DNA of 64,000 nucleotides from Ophioderma brevispina (taxonomy: Eukaryota; Echinodermata; Ophiuroidea; Amphilepidida; Ophiodermatidae). Below, one piece after another: positions 10,869 to 23,596 of the stretch. Both the position numbers and the translations under genes were made by a program. The notes under the pieces were generated by a model. The model saw nothing but the letters and a program-made list of their open reading frames with translations. It did no database searches and was not told the DNA's origin. How positions within the stretch are numbered: the stretch's first letter is position 1; each line of letters opens with the position of its first letter. The stretch lies in NCBI GenBank assembly GCA_023653785.1, contig JAMKCH010041378.1:18788-82787 (forward strand). Direction: 5' to 3'.

Positions 10869-11319
10869 ATTATTGTATGTCAAGTTAATTTGCATAGAAA
10901 ATAAGCATTTAATGTTGTGATGGAAAATGATTGTGAGAAGAGAAAAAACATTTAAAGGCACTATCAGTGATTTGATAAAAAAAAATAAAAATCATCCAAA
11001 ATCAGATAGTTGCAAGTCTGTAACAAGAATCAAGAATAGATATCCTAACAGCCTGCAAGTGATAAAACCAAACGCAGCCTAATAAAGACAAAATCAGATA
11101 TTTTAGTCATTGTCCGCACAGACACTTGCTACAGCACGCAATTGAATGGAGGTTCATATCTTTGAAAACTGTTTTCTTCCTTTCCTGTCATTTTTTTAGT
11201 TGAAAAAAAATACTTAAATGGTGATTCTACAGATTTACGCTTCACTTTTAAGCTATTCCTGCAAATTAAAAATATTTTAACTCTTTCAGGTGAATCGCTG
11301 GTAGCATCTTTAATTTGCA

Positions 11320-11440
11320 GAGAAAATAAGCATTTAATGTTGTGATGGAAAATGATTGCGTTCAGAGAAAAAGAACATTTAATGTTGTGATGGAAAACGG
11401 TTGCGTGCGAAGAAAAGAAACGTTTTATGTCGTGATGGCA
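11320..11440 (+). repeat. About 45-bp tandem repeat, three units
   Basis: The word TTTAATGTTGTGATGGAAAA recurs at about 45-bp steps, the third unit being diverged (TTTTATGTCGTGATGGC). A further copy stands apart at about 10893-10960. The repeat opens a minus-strand frame at 11129-11503 that I do not regard as coding. Confidence 0.75.
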
Positions 11441-12884
11441 AATGATTGAATTGATCGATTCTGTCCTCTCTGTGTTATTTGTCACATATATATCACTCAT
11501 CATAGACTATAGTTTGAGTAATAATTTCTTGGTCCTGGCGTACACGCGCGTTATTTGTTGCGTGAACTGCGTCTATGTGCAATCCAGTGGTGCGCCGTTT
11601 TGGCGGGGAAGCGGGCATACCTAGTAACTTGGCCAAGAAATTATTACTCCAACTATAGTTGTCTCATCATGTATTGAGGAGCATTACATTGGGCTTGACA
11701 TAAACAAATACATACACAACAAACATTTTCCTCTCCCCCGTTTAATATCGCACGTGACATTTTGCTCATCTAAACATCACATTAGCAAAAGAAATCGGCT
11801 TTGTTCTGGTTGCAAAATCTAAACGATTCTTATGTGCTCACAACAACACCTTAATGGGTTTAACATCCCAGTAATAGCTTTTGAGATCATCGCCTGCCAA
11901 AAAATATTCACATTTGTAGGTGGTACTAGACTAAAGCTGTTTTTGAATATACAAATTGGGGCATTTTATTGAAATTTTATTGCCATTGCAATTTAGATTG
12001 AGTCGCTATATATTATGCTTTCTCATCTCATGCAGATATTTTATTATGTAATTTGGGTCATATGGCACTTATTATGACAATTGAAGCTTATAGACCAGTG
12101 TTTAATTACGTTCATATGTTACGTACGCTTGAACTGTAGTTGACTTTTGTTGACTGCTTCAGTGCATGGAACATAAAATTACCTGGGAATGTCAGAGCTA
12201 TTGCCTTAAAGATGTTCAAGATGGTAGTGATAAAGAGAGTGTAGACACAACAGGAGCTATTGGCTCGGGCCCATACAATCAACAAAATCATTCAAGGGGG
12301 AATTGCATAGGGCATTAACAAAATTGTTTGTTTGGGCGAACCCCCGACCAACTCCTAAAAAAACCTGCCGACTCCAAAAGTTTTTATGCAATTAGCACAA
12401 AAAAAATTTATATTTGCCGACCGGAACCCATTATTTTCATCCACAATTTAAAAAAAAATTTTTTTTTTTTACCACACAAAGACCGAAAATGACAAAACAA
12501 GACCAACAATCAACTACAGGACAATAAAAGGGTAGGGTGTCGAGGTGCGGTCCTTTGCTTTGTCATTGAAAACTTTAAATAGTAGCATCTGTTTCACTTT
12601 TTAGAGTAAAACATTGAGAGATCTATCAAAACAATTAAAAAAAAAATCTGACCGACCGACCGACCCTGATATTTTCTCCGTTACGCCAAACACACATATT
12701 TTTTTATGCTTATAATTAACTATTCCACCCTGATATATTCTGTATAGATGGTTTTGATATGGTAAATCATTGGGTGTCGTCAAAACATAATTGCCCTGCT
12801 TTTCCACATACATGTGACCATTTTTATGGTACTTGCAATAATAATGGTCTCGGGGTAGTTCCCCTGTTATTTCCTCTCCAGCAT

Positions 12885-13490
12885 AGGGTCAAAGGTCATC
12901 TAGAGGTCATTAGATGTCATGGCCCCCAAATGGTCAGAATTCTCAAATTTCTTGGTGTATCCACATGTTTCATGACACTTGGATAATGGTCCTTGGGATC
13001 CCAAATGTTTTTGTGACCTCATTTGACCTTTGAGGATGCAACGGCAGAAGGTCCCATGCATTTGGTGAAGTTTGTATTTTGTGCGATATCTCAAGAAACA
13101 TAGGTGCTTTGTGATCATGAAACTTGTATCAATACATTACCCTCTTAGGGCTAGAAGTCTATATCCAGTTTGCAGAGGAATGACCTTTTACCTTCATTTT
13201 AAGGGTATAGTAGACTATTGTGCAATTCTCCATATGTCAAAACTGCAGATGTTGGGATCACAGACTTGTGTGGTAGATGACCCCCTTGGAGGTCTACTTA
13301 GCATGCAAGAGAATGACATTTGAAGGTCTAAGGTCATTTCCATATTTGGATTCTTGCATTAAAATGTATATCAATACAACGATGTGAATCCTGGAAATTG
13401 TGTGGTAGATGAGCCTCTTACAGTTCTGCTTTGGGATTTGCAGGAGAATGATCTTTTACCTAATTTCAAGGTCATCTCTGAATTTCATGG
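12885..13490 (+). repeat. Degenerate tandem repeat of about 133 bp
   Basis: Blocks pairing TTGTGTGGTAGATGA with GAGAATGA(C/T)(A/C)TTT recur near 13270 and 13400, and a diverged version is recognisable near 13140-13200. The left part carries AGGTCA direct repeats (see findings). No coding potential is evident. Confidence 0.5.
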
Positions 13491-14884
13491 ATAAAAATCT
13501 TCCTGGTGGTGCAAACGAAACAAGCCTGCGTGCATACATACACAGGGTGGCAACGTACGCAAAACACAAACCATAACTTTCAAACAGTGACTATAACATT
13601 GAATATATACCCAGTCGTGAGTTTTAGCCTCTTCCGTTGTCCCCTCATGTCTGGGGTCATGTTTTTGCTTATTGAAGTTGATTCTGACCATTGCAGCTGA
13701 GATGACCTGAAAAAATCACATATACAAGAGATGCTCCTTTGCTAGAATTTAATTGCAATCAATACTTTCAATCAATCATTATGGCTCGTCATAAAATTGA
13801 ACCCGAATGTTTTAAGCAGGAAGCTCTATTACCACCCAAGCTCCTGTGTTGTATATTATATGCAGCTTGCATAGAATACTTTATGGCAACATTTTTTGTT
13901 CATATTTTATCACAGTGCGATAAGTTTAAGGCTCCTAAAAAAAAATCATATGTTTCCCATTCCCAGGTTCATGAAATGTGAGGAGACAGGAAGGTGTTTT
14001 TACTTTTTTCATGCACTATTGGTGTTGCAAACAGCTCAGTCGTCTGTCAGAATGTTTGTAAGCAATAGGGGAACCTTTTTATGGTCTTCAAGATTTTATG
14101 AGGTTAACCGGGACGGTGAAACCCCACCCCACCCACCCCCGCCAAAATACTAATAAAACTCTAGAAAGTGATTAAAGTTACTTATAACTTGTTCCAGCAC
14201 ATATCTTAGATTCTGAATATTGAAAATATATTGACAAGCATATTAGCCAACCCTAAAAAATGAGATAGTGAAACATTCTTTTTAAGTGGCCTTAACTACT
14301 ACATCATATCAAAATATGGGCTGCATAACAAACTTTCATTCATTCTGACATAGGCCTAATTCAATTGTTTTGTTTGTTGATTACAGAAAAACAGGTCTTT
14401 AGTCTTTGTTATTTTTAGGTTGAATATAACCTAGTAATAAAATGTATTCAAGAATTGAATTCTAAAGGCACACAAGTAATATAACAAATGGACTTGCTTT
14501 CGGGGCATTAATTAAATGTAGTTAACTTCAATATAATCTCTTTGTTTTATGATTATGGTATGTCTAATAAAATGTATAACTTTTGTCATCATTTTTTTGG
14601 CTATTTGTGGCATTTCCTATTATGCTTTCCTGACCCGTGACCCTGGGTAAACTGAAATTGTCCACCCAGGTTGGTTTTTTTTAAAATCCTTTTTCTGTTC
14701 ACACTACACTTGGCGACCGGGTTCAACCCGGGTCATGGGTGAAATTAGCTACATTTGAACATGACCTAAAAGTCAGAATGCATCAAACAATGAACTAACA
14801 AAACATCTTTGCATTTTGTGACTGATAGTGGGTTTTGGGTATTTGTATTATATTTTATCCGTTTGTTTTTCATGCTTATTTTAG

Positions 14885-14959
14885 CTGAGATACCAGAAGT
14901 GCCTGGATGCAAGACCTAAGGGCCACTCATATCGCTCTGATCATTCAGCAAATGGCAAG
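14885..14959 (+). CDS. APBB: APBB family adaptor, exon after PTB2 helix
   Basis: The acceptor TTATTTTAG and donor AAG|GTAAGA bound 75 nt, exactly 25 codons in phase 0. The exon starts LRYQKCLDARP, which is diagnostic: this phrase is nearly invariant in FE65 proteins directly after the AACM end of the PTB2 helix, and the preceding exon here ends AACK. The rest (KGHSYRSDHSANGK) is a polar linker. The intron position just before LRYQKCL agrees with the vertebrate junction as I recall it. Confidence 0.93.
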
Positions 14960-16003
14960 GTAAGATTTGGAAAACCAATATTCCCAATTCTTGTAAATTA
15001 CAGCATTTTTTTTTTTTTTAATTAAAATATCAAGAGGACAGTAAGAAATGATATGAAAGCCTAACTTTAGAAACGAAAAGCTCGGTTTTCGAAATATGGC
15101 CAAAAAGTGTTTTTTTACACTGAATTTTTTAGCCAGTAATGATTCTCACAAAATCTGCTGGAGTCGTGGCATATTTGGGAGAGGGGGATGAGAGCCCCCC
15201 CCACTCAAAATCATTTCCCCTTCCCCCAAACTGAAATCATGAAAAGTAATAAATTGATAGTATTAACAGTTGGCAAGTTCACCTTTGCAAAATGTGTGTT
15301 CTAAAGAAAAGTGTTATATGGTTCCCCACCTGCCCCCCCCCCCCCCCAAATGAATACGTCTGGTTGCCACACCACTGGCTGGTATCTGATGTTTTAATGT
15401 ATTGTGGATGTTTTCATATTACATACACTTCAAATTCACCAGTGGTTGTTTGAGTGTGTGTGTGTTTGTGCATGTGTATTTGTGCGTGTGTGTTCACATT
15501 TGTGTGCACTTGTGTGCATGTGTGTGCACATTTGTGTTGTGTGTGTGAATTTGTGTTTGTGTGTGTGTGTGCATCGCAGATTTGTGTTGTGTGTGTGTGT
15601 CTGTGTGTACATATGCACTTGTTTTGCCTGTCTAATCACTGAATATGCTTCAGAATTTTCGTCCCTGCGAATTGGGATAATCCGGTAACAAGGGGACATC
15701 CTCATTTGAACAGAATAACTGGGTAAAAAAAACATGGATAAAACACAGCGAGTAAATGGAGACATGATTTCCAGGGCCTGTCTCAGCAAATCAAATGTAT
15801 GGAATTTTATAGGTGGATGAAGGTTTGTTTTTTTACTGGAAAACAGGAGTTCTTAATTTTATAAATATAAATTATCTTTTTTACATTTTTACTGATTAGG
15901 CAGGAAAAAACTAGTTTGTGTGTGCATGTGGGTGTCAATATGATTCTTTTCTTTTTCAGGATTTTTCAATTCCAACAAGCACATTTTTCTTTTTTTATTT
16001 CAG
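14960..16003 (+). other. APBB intron with GT-rich microsatellite
   Basis: The phase-0 intron runs from GTAAGA to TTTTTTTATTTCAG. It contains a C run near 15340 and a TG-rich low-complexity stretch (15448-15615). Nothing else is recognised. Confidence 0.8.
15448..15615 (+). repeat. TG-rich microsatellite-like stretch
   Basis: Interrupted (TG)n with interspersed TGTGCATGTG and TTTGTG words. It produces spurious Cys/Val-rich frames on the plus strand and Thr/His-rich frames on the minus strand. Confidence 0.9.
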
Positions 16004-16090
16004 GGCTGGGGCGGTGCAATCAAGAACAGTGTTTCAAGCCTATTCAGCAAACTCAAGGGTACAAAAGAAGCTCCAATTGCAGCTGTGTAA
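16004..16090 (+). CDS. APBB: APBB family adaptor, terminal coding exon
   Basis: After the acceptor TTTATTTCAG, 28 codons and a TAA stop (16088-16090) continue in phase 0 from 14959. The peptide GWGGAIKNSVSSLFSKLK aligns by position with the conserved basic, amphipathic C-terminal tail of FE65 proteins, recalled as a VxRGVxSLxxxLK pattern in human paralogues. This exon therefore ends the protein. The three exons together give 89 whole codons: the end of PTB2, a short linker and the tail. The sequence past the stop is presumed 3' UTR. Confidence 0.88.
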   Translation, partial: GWGGAIKNSVSSLFSKLKGTKEAPIAAV

Positions 16091-16129
16091 AGGTCAGAGG
16101 TCAAAGTTTATTGTGAGGTCATTAGGTCA
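16091..16129 (+). promoter_or_regulatory. AGGTCA direct repeats (DR1 and DR2) after the APBB stop
   Basis: AGGTCA-G-AGGTCA (16091-16103) begins at the base after the stop codon, and AGGTCA-TT-AGGTCA follows at 16116-16129. These spacings fit nuclear-receptor dimer sites. Function is inference, since AGGTCA-rich words also occur in repeats elsewhere in the window. Confidence 0.3.
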
Positions 16130-16587
16130 TAGTTGACTGTGTCACCAGTTGTGAGGACTGCTATATATTTTTTGTCTTTTAAAGAGGATTTTTTTAAAAA
16201 GAAATATGTTGGAACTGACCCTATGGGTTGCAGATTTTGGCAGCTTGAACTATTTGTTGTAAAAACAAACAGGACTTTCCTGAAATTAATGTCGACGTCT
16301 TCGGTGTGCTAAACAACTTGAAAGTGCATGCAAGGTGATCATATGAGCGAGAGAGAGATCGAGATCATAATATTATTATACTTTTTCAGTTCCTTTTGTT
16401 GTATAAAAATAGTATAAATATCACCGCTACCTATTGTGCTGTTGAAGTATTCATTCAAATGTGCGGGCCGTAGGGGCTCTGTCCGTTCTCTTGTGCAAAC
16501 GAAAGAAAGCATTATCGAAATAACGACAACGATAGCCACATGTGTGCCCGATATGTGTAAAACAGGGTCTTTGTATTTATAAGAGTA

Positions 16588-16663
16588 TACAGGGTGTTTA
16601 ATTCCATAACTTATATGTAGCTGAAATTCAGTGTGACACATACTTTTTTTGGATCACCCTGTA
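16588..16663. mobile_element. Short element with TACAGGGTG inverted ends
   Basis: TACAGGGTGTTTAATTCC at the left faces TTTTTTTGGATCACCCTGTA at the right, giving a 76-bp element. Such ends are typical of mariner-like internally deleted copies. The terminal TA may be the duplicated target. No ORF. Confidence 0.55.
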
Positions 16664-16898
16664 TGACAGTGCAGTTGTAACCAAACGCCCATGTTCTTGG
16701 TATTATCGAAGCTGGAAAATGTGGACGTGAGCAGTAATTCATGTGGCTCGTTCTGTGTGTATATATGTTCAAATAATCATAAATTATATATTATAACTGT
16801 AAGCATAACATACCCATTTATCAATGAATATGTAATTTGCAAATTTTCACATGGTGCTGGAATATAACACTGCAAAATAGAAAAAATGTCCACGTCGA

Positions 16899-16904
16899 AA
16901 TAAA
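16899..16904 (+). terminator. Candidate APBB polyadenylation signal
   Basis: This is the first AATAAA downstream of the stop, 809 nt after it. Other AATAAA copies follow (for example 22756-22761), so actual site use is unknown. Confidence 0.2.
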
Positions 16905-19099
16905 TCAAAATCCTGTCGAAATGCAATGATTGGTAACGTTAACACAGATTCAAGTGACTGTTACAAAACAAGGCAGTACTTGTTAACAACCCCAATCTGA
17001 TACGAAAACATACACAATTATTATGACTCCAGTAGAAAAGTATATCATTTGATGCGTGTAAGTGTGTTTGAATGGGGAGAAAGTTGGCTCTTTTATTACT
17101 CTAAATCTTTTGTGATGGTACGAAATTGTGTGGTATGATTGCAACCCAAGTGCAACTTGAGGTTCAGGATCAAACGATTGATAATCTCTGTTCTTATCCA
17201 AAAAATGAAGGGGGGATTATCCCCTTGGAAGTTGTTGCGATTAGAATCAGAGCCAATCTCTGGGATTACATAGCCAGTATATTAAAAAAAAAATTGTTGG
17301 GACATTTTCTGAGCTGATTTTAGGTGTATGTAGCCAACTTGTATTTGTTTGCCATGGTTTTACTTTCTAGAAAAACAGATGTTTTTGTTTTCTATCTTCC
17401 GATTAAAAGGAGGTTTTTTGCTCTTGCAAAGTAGATCCAGATGCACTGGAAGGTGAAAGCTGAAAGCTCTGCTTTTTAACTTAATTGAAACAGTCACACA
17501 CTTGTCTCGGAGGAGTCGGATGCTGACCCACGTACATTTTGCGCACTGCAAACTGCTTTTTGTTTCATTGGTATAGGTTGTTCTGGACATAATACCCAAG
17601 CATTGAATGCCCCCCCCCCCACCCCTTTGCTAATTTCATATCAGACATTTTAAACTGAATCCTGAAAATGATTAACAGAAAGCATTGGATGCCAAAAGGG
17701 TGTGAATGATGTGGTGGATGCCTTAAAGGAGCAGCGGAATGTTACAATTTGTTGACTTTCAGTCAAAGCTTGATTGATGTTGACGACAACAAAGCAGTCA
17801 TTTGACATTGCATAATGGGAGCTGTGATATGTAAGAATACAAGCATAGACATACTCGTGCAGTGAATGAGAGTATCAGTTTCCCAAACCCAGACTAGGGT
17901 CAGGGTTTTTAAAATGAAGTCCAGAGATTGCTGTGTGGCTCCAGAGCCGGTGAAACTTCAAAAAGCTCAAAAGTTTGGTGTATTTCAATGTGCACTCTAC
18001 AGTGAAATTACACTGCAGGGAAATATGCTAGGTACTATCAGGGGTGCTCCTCTGTCCTCCCATGGGTGCTTTCCTGGTTGGTATACCTTAAGGGAATCTT
18101 ATAGGTAAAAATATGCAATCATGTTTTTCAAATTTCAGATTTTTTTTTTTTAAAATGAATAATTATCATGATGCCTTTGTGAACTTAAGGAGATGTGTGA
18201 TTCATCAAGAACACATTTGTGAATTGCTCCACTGTTTCTTCAGCATTCTCAATCTCAGTTGGTAGCTCGCTCTTGAGGTGTGAGGTAGTCCTTGGTCATC
18301 AGGTAGTGCTTGTACATCGGTTCAAAGGTCATATCAAGGTCATATCATTTAAGCCACCTGTAATTGCAAGTAACAGGTTGTGCGCAAGTTCAGCTTTTCC
18401 AAGAATCAATTAAACCCAAGCCACATATTGTATAATTGAGTTTAATACTACTATTGTCCCTGAATAATTTGAACAGTTGAGACAGATGCCCAACTTTGAA
18501 ACCTTGACTGCACACAATATAATTAAATAGCCAAATCTGCTTCCATCGCATTCAATTAGCAGCACAAAAAAATCTATCATGGTCAGCGGTCAAACAAAGA
18601 AAATATTCCCACACATATGTATAGTTTAAATTTTGTAAATATGTGAAAATATAAATAGAAGAAAATATGTTACTCTTTTATCAGTAATTTATTCCGTGAT
18701 ATTGGACTTGAAAACAACGATATGAAATTTTGGTATGTCATCGATATATAGCACAAGGTGCTTATATTGGAGGTTTCAAAAGACAACGACAATGTAATAT
18801 GTAGATTTAGAATATTTTGTTATATAATAGAGTTTATGCTTTGGTATTTGTGAGTGGGCATGCGTGTGTTAATAAGGAAGGTATAAATGGACGCGCAAAT
18901 TTACGACAACTCGGCGAGATGTTAAAACAGCACATGTGGTTAGATCCAATTGGTGTCTTGTTCATCGCAAAGTTTTAGTGTCAAAGTTTGTGGGAGGTTG
19001 TTTAAACTAGCTCGCTACGTCGGGATCAAAGATTCAAAGATTTCAAAGATGTGGTCAGAATTACAAGGTTGCTCAGATGGTTGCTGGCACAAAGAGATG

Positions 19100-19258
19100 T
19101 GAGTTTCCGTAATCTGACCCATCTGACACACTTATGAATTTGGAAACCCTTAAAAGAATAAGGAATATGTTGATGCCATAAGGTTCCGAATCATAAGTGT
19201 GTAGAAAAAAAGTGTGTCAGAAAAAGTGTGTCAGATGAGTCAGGTTACGGAAACTCCC
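19100..19258. mobile_element. Foldback MITE with perfect 9-bp duplication
   Basis: The element is flanked by AAAGAGATG at 19091-19099 and 19259-19267. Its ends TGAGTTTCCGTAATCTGAC and GTCAGGTTACGGAAACTCCC are inverted repeats of over 30 bp, and an inner pair around ACACTTATGA and TCATAAGTGT extends the foldback. A 9-bp duplication fits Mutator-like (MULE) elements; that class call is inference. Confidence 0.8.
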
Positions 19259-22200
19259 AAAGAGATGTTGAGTGATGGTAACTCTTAGTTTTGCTGCTGA
19301 AAAATCAAACAGTAATACAAAGTGGTACAGTACAGTGTAGGAGAGTTAGTGATGTAGGGCTTGTAGTTTATACTCCATAGCCTTATAAGGCAGGAGGAAA
19401 TATAGAATGGCACTACAGTTATGACATTTACCTGACTTGCTATCTCAACTTGTCAGTTGCCAGCTTCGATTCCCGTTATTTTTAGTCTCATCTCGCAATA
19501 TTACCGATCCACTGTTTTCTTGAGTGCTTATTACATGCCCTTTGAAAAGTGCTTGCGGCAAAATATAGATACCCAGGGATACATGTCAAAATATCTGTCC
19601 TTTTCCCATCAACATGGTCATCTTCCATAGAAGCTGTATGGTAACATGTTGCAATTACTATCTGTATTATCTGACGCTACATCGGTTTATTTTGCAATCG
19701 TAATAAAAGCACTGGTCCGTTTGTTTGCAATATTGATTTTTGGGGCTCCATTCCAAGCAGGACTGGATAGAAAAAATTTTGAGGTGTTTATTTTTGTGCT
19801 TTTTGTGCTTAACTTTACTGCAAATTGAAAAGCCCACAAAAAATGTTTGCCCCATAGGGTTCAAGGTTGTTCGAGGCTCTGAATTGAACCGCAAAACTAT
19901 TCATACTCTAAAAATTGTGGACAAATTAATCGCTTCAAAATACAGTATTGCCATAAAAAAAAATTATGAACAATTGAATTCCCAAGCAAGTCGTGCCACG
20001 CATGTAATACTGACCTACTGACACGCTGCTGTACTATTACAGGAGCGACAAAACGATTTCTGATGCAAAACTATGAGTTATCAACGCTTAATACTCTGAG
20101 ATTGACAAGGCGTTTAATACTCAGAGATTGACAAGGCATTGTGCTGCTTTGATGTTTAAATACAACTTTAGTATACTCAATTACATGTAGATGAAGTAAA
20201 AATAGTATTCAAAACAAGTCCTATAACTACAAAATGAAAATGTCAATACCATTGCCATTTGTAGGGAGCTGAAATTCATGTCCAATTCAAGATGAGTCTT
20301 TATCACCTTTTTGGTAATCATAATTTTCATCCTTTTTTCCCAAAAAATGTTTCTACACCTGTTTAATTTACTTAGAAGCAGTCGTATTTTGTACATAATA
20401 CCACCTGGGGAATGGAATATGGTATTGCCTGGGTCAAAATGGACTACACTGTAAATAAAACAACTGTGCGTGGAGGTGTATTTTCTAAAAAGTTGGACAA
20501 ATCCAAAATATGGTGAGGAAAAAAAATTGTGTCAGTGCCTGTATCTTTTGTAAAAACTAAAACCATGTTTGTTTGAACGACAGTCCTAGATGAACCATGA
20601 CATTGAAAAAAAAGACTCATTTTGTATTGTGTAGGTGACAGTACGTGCATCTCCGTAGAGTTGGCGTTGTTTAAAATCGTAACGTCTGAAAACACTGCTC
20701 GAATTCTACCGGATGCAAAGTTCTGCTCATTTTTGTCTTTGTCAAAGTTTACACAACAACATATTGGATCAATTCAAACCCAATTCAGTCCAAATACTGG
20801 CAACAAAATGATGGAAACATTTAGTGGTATATTGTGAAATATTTTATCTTAAAATCTTGATGGTCAAAGTGTTAATAACCAAAGCTCATTTAAGAGGGGC
20901 TTATGAAGTAACATCAAAAAAACTGTCGTCTGGAATGTTCTGTATGTTAGATCTAATGGTTTTTTTTACTTTCCAAAATCATTCCATAATTATGATTCAA
21001 TAATAAAGATATGTACCATTGTTTTTAAAAAGTCTAGGTGAGCCGTGTACTAATGTTAAATTGTATGTGGGGGAAGACTTGTAGACGAGATTTATAGATA
21101 CATAGCTGGATTATACATGTCTTTGCAAACAAGTTCTTGTATTATCGTAGATCACTTGATGTAAACAGGACGGCTTTGCACCAACGTTTTCAATACACTA
21201 TCTTAGATATGCCCTTAGTGTCCGTAGTAGCAACCGTAGTAGACATTTTCCCTATATAAGTGATCTAAAGTTGTAGACCGAGAATCGCTAATGTTGTAGA
21301 GACAACCACTTCACACTGACCTATCTTAGAGTAAATAGATACTAGCGGCTTTTATAGTATTACTAAAAACAGCCTATTTATAACAGCAGCTGGATAACAT
21401 TTGCATATTGGCTGTCATGACAACGATCACCATAGTAACATTTTTTTCCAGTTGTTTGTAAAATTATAAATTTGTAAATTTTATGAATATCATGTAAGTT
21501 TGGCCTTTATATCGTAATTCACAATAACCTGTAGTCGTATCGGGTAGTGTAATAGTTGTAAATGGTAGGGATTTACCTTAGTCGCCAGTGTCCAAATATA
21601 TCCCAACAGTCTCAGTCTCCCAGGTGCTTCTTGGAATATGGTAAAATCATTGAAACACATACGGTATTTATAATAGCATGTTGCAAGGAATACATTTATG
21701 TGTGCGGGAGAGATTGTGTGAATATACCGTGAATTTTGAATATTTAATGTAAGCAAAATCTAGTCATCATAGCATCTAGTCAACTCTTGTTAACAGTAGG
21801 GAATCTGTATATTAAATGGTTTGTTTACCCAATTCAAAAGCAATGAAGTTGATGAGATTAGTCGATTTTATTGTATACAGCAAGGTTTGAACATGGTTAG
21901 CCCATTAGATCTGAATTGCCTCAGTAAAAGATTTCTGCATATGGTCTCTAACACAGTAACAAATGCAGACAAAAGAAAGGACTCCTTCCGCTCCCTCGTT
22001 GTTGAGTTTGAAACCGAGGGCTCAGAGATTCAATCAATGTATTCAGAGAAGATTCTTGAAAGAGAAGATTAAGAGATAAACCACAGTGAATCATGGGCAA
22101 TATTTAGCTAGTAGTCTAGCATTTTTACTTGCTTTTCTTATGATATAGTAACGGGGTAGAACATAACTAGCTCTCTAGATTTGTTTTTAGCATTAGAGAG

Positions 22201-22342
22201 AGAGATTCAGATTATATATATAATGATACATATTTAATTTTTACTGGGCTTATAAACTTCTTGCATAATGTATTGTCAGTTTTTTTTGTAAGGAAAAAAC
22301 TGACCAAATTTTGAGTCTTTGCCTGTTATCTTATGCGCTATT

Positions 22343-22401
22343 GGGTATACAAATACCCACTTTGGATATATAATAGTATATCCCTATTTGGGTATTTGTC
22401 A
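22343..22401. repeat. Nested small palindromes
   Basis: ACAAATACCCA and TGGGTATTTGT enclose GGATATA, TAATAG and TATATCC, forming a two-level hairpin of about 59 bp. It may be a tiny foldback element. No duplication is identified. Confidence 0.5.
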
Positions 22402-23596
22402 TCCAATTTTGTACACGTCCAGCCGTAAGCTTGTATTATGGTGCAGTAATTATTTATTTAGTTAGGCATGGGGGGGAAGGAAGAAAGGGTTCTTTCAAAA
22501 TGAGAATCTACTGTGGTTATTTTACAGTTTGAAAGGAATAATATGATTTCGCTTGTCATGTGTGCACCTTGCCAAGTTACATAAATGGATCAAGTTAACC
22601 AGAATATCTGAGAATTTTGATTTATTCATCAACATTAATATGTTGTTGTGCATGCTAAATAGAAAGGTGTGTACAAAAAAAATGTTGTATTAAATATAGT
22701 ACCCTTATTGTGTTAAGAGCCAATATTATTATTTTGGTGGTATGTAGAGTTGGGTAATAAAGCTGACGCAGATTCAATATTTTCAGTGGTATTCAGTGAC
22801 GGTCAACTTGTTGACGCGGTAATTTCTATGAGAGGTGGTGCTTTTGTAGAGATGTGAGGGCTTTTGTAAGACGTATAGGAATCTTGTTGATGGACTTAGT
22901 CTAGGATCACACAGATCGCGTAGGGCATGTATGGTCAAGGCAAAAAGATCGCACCTGTTTAGTGGCCCAATATCAAGGCAGCTGTATGAGCATACATCAT
23001 TGGTTAGTGGTTCTTGTGAATTGTGTCAAGGGTGATCATTTCATCATTATTTACTCAGGAAACAACTGACCCTGCATTATTATTTAAGCCAAGCATGGTG
23101 GTAACCATTTCGAAGTCGTAGAAAACAAGCAGATATTGATTGCTTTGGTTCCATTCAAACCATTACCTCTCTGTTAGGTCCGGAAAATGATTCTTGGACA
23201 TGTGATTCTAAGACTGAAAGCAGTCTTGAAATTTGAATAGCGGGCAACTTTCTCCAAGTAGAGCTGGTTCTGATGTGTGTACTACAGAAGGACCAAAAAT
23301 AACATTTTTTTATTTTATAAATTCTCACATGAATGGTCGGATCGGTTGAAATAGTACGTTAATTTGGGAATTGTTGGAAGTCGCGATTACTATTCTTATT
23401 TTCTTCAATTGTCCGATATATACCAAAAGCGTCAATCACCTCAGACTGTCATTTCTACAGTTCGTACACAACAATATCCACATAATGATGCAATATTAAG
23501 AAACGGAGTGTCAAGGGCTAGTACTTGTTTGCCCCCTTATCTAAACGGCGTTTTGTGTTTCTCAAGTGTGCTAAACGTGTGGATCAAGAACTCGGT

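Larger units (their letters stand above)
7286..14884 (+). other. APBB intron with nested repeats
   Basis: This 7.6-kb intron separates two exons that join in phase 0. It holds two X-box-like motifs just after the donor, a 93-bp tandem repeat split by a MITE (7440-8110), a 54-bp minisatellite split by two elements (9538-10420), an AT-flanked element (10598-10850), a 45-bp tandem repeat (11320-11440) and a degenerate 133-bp tandem repeat (12885-13490). In 8110-9500, 11450-12880 and 13500-14880 I see no exon or clear element. Confidence 0.8.
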
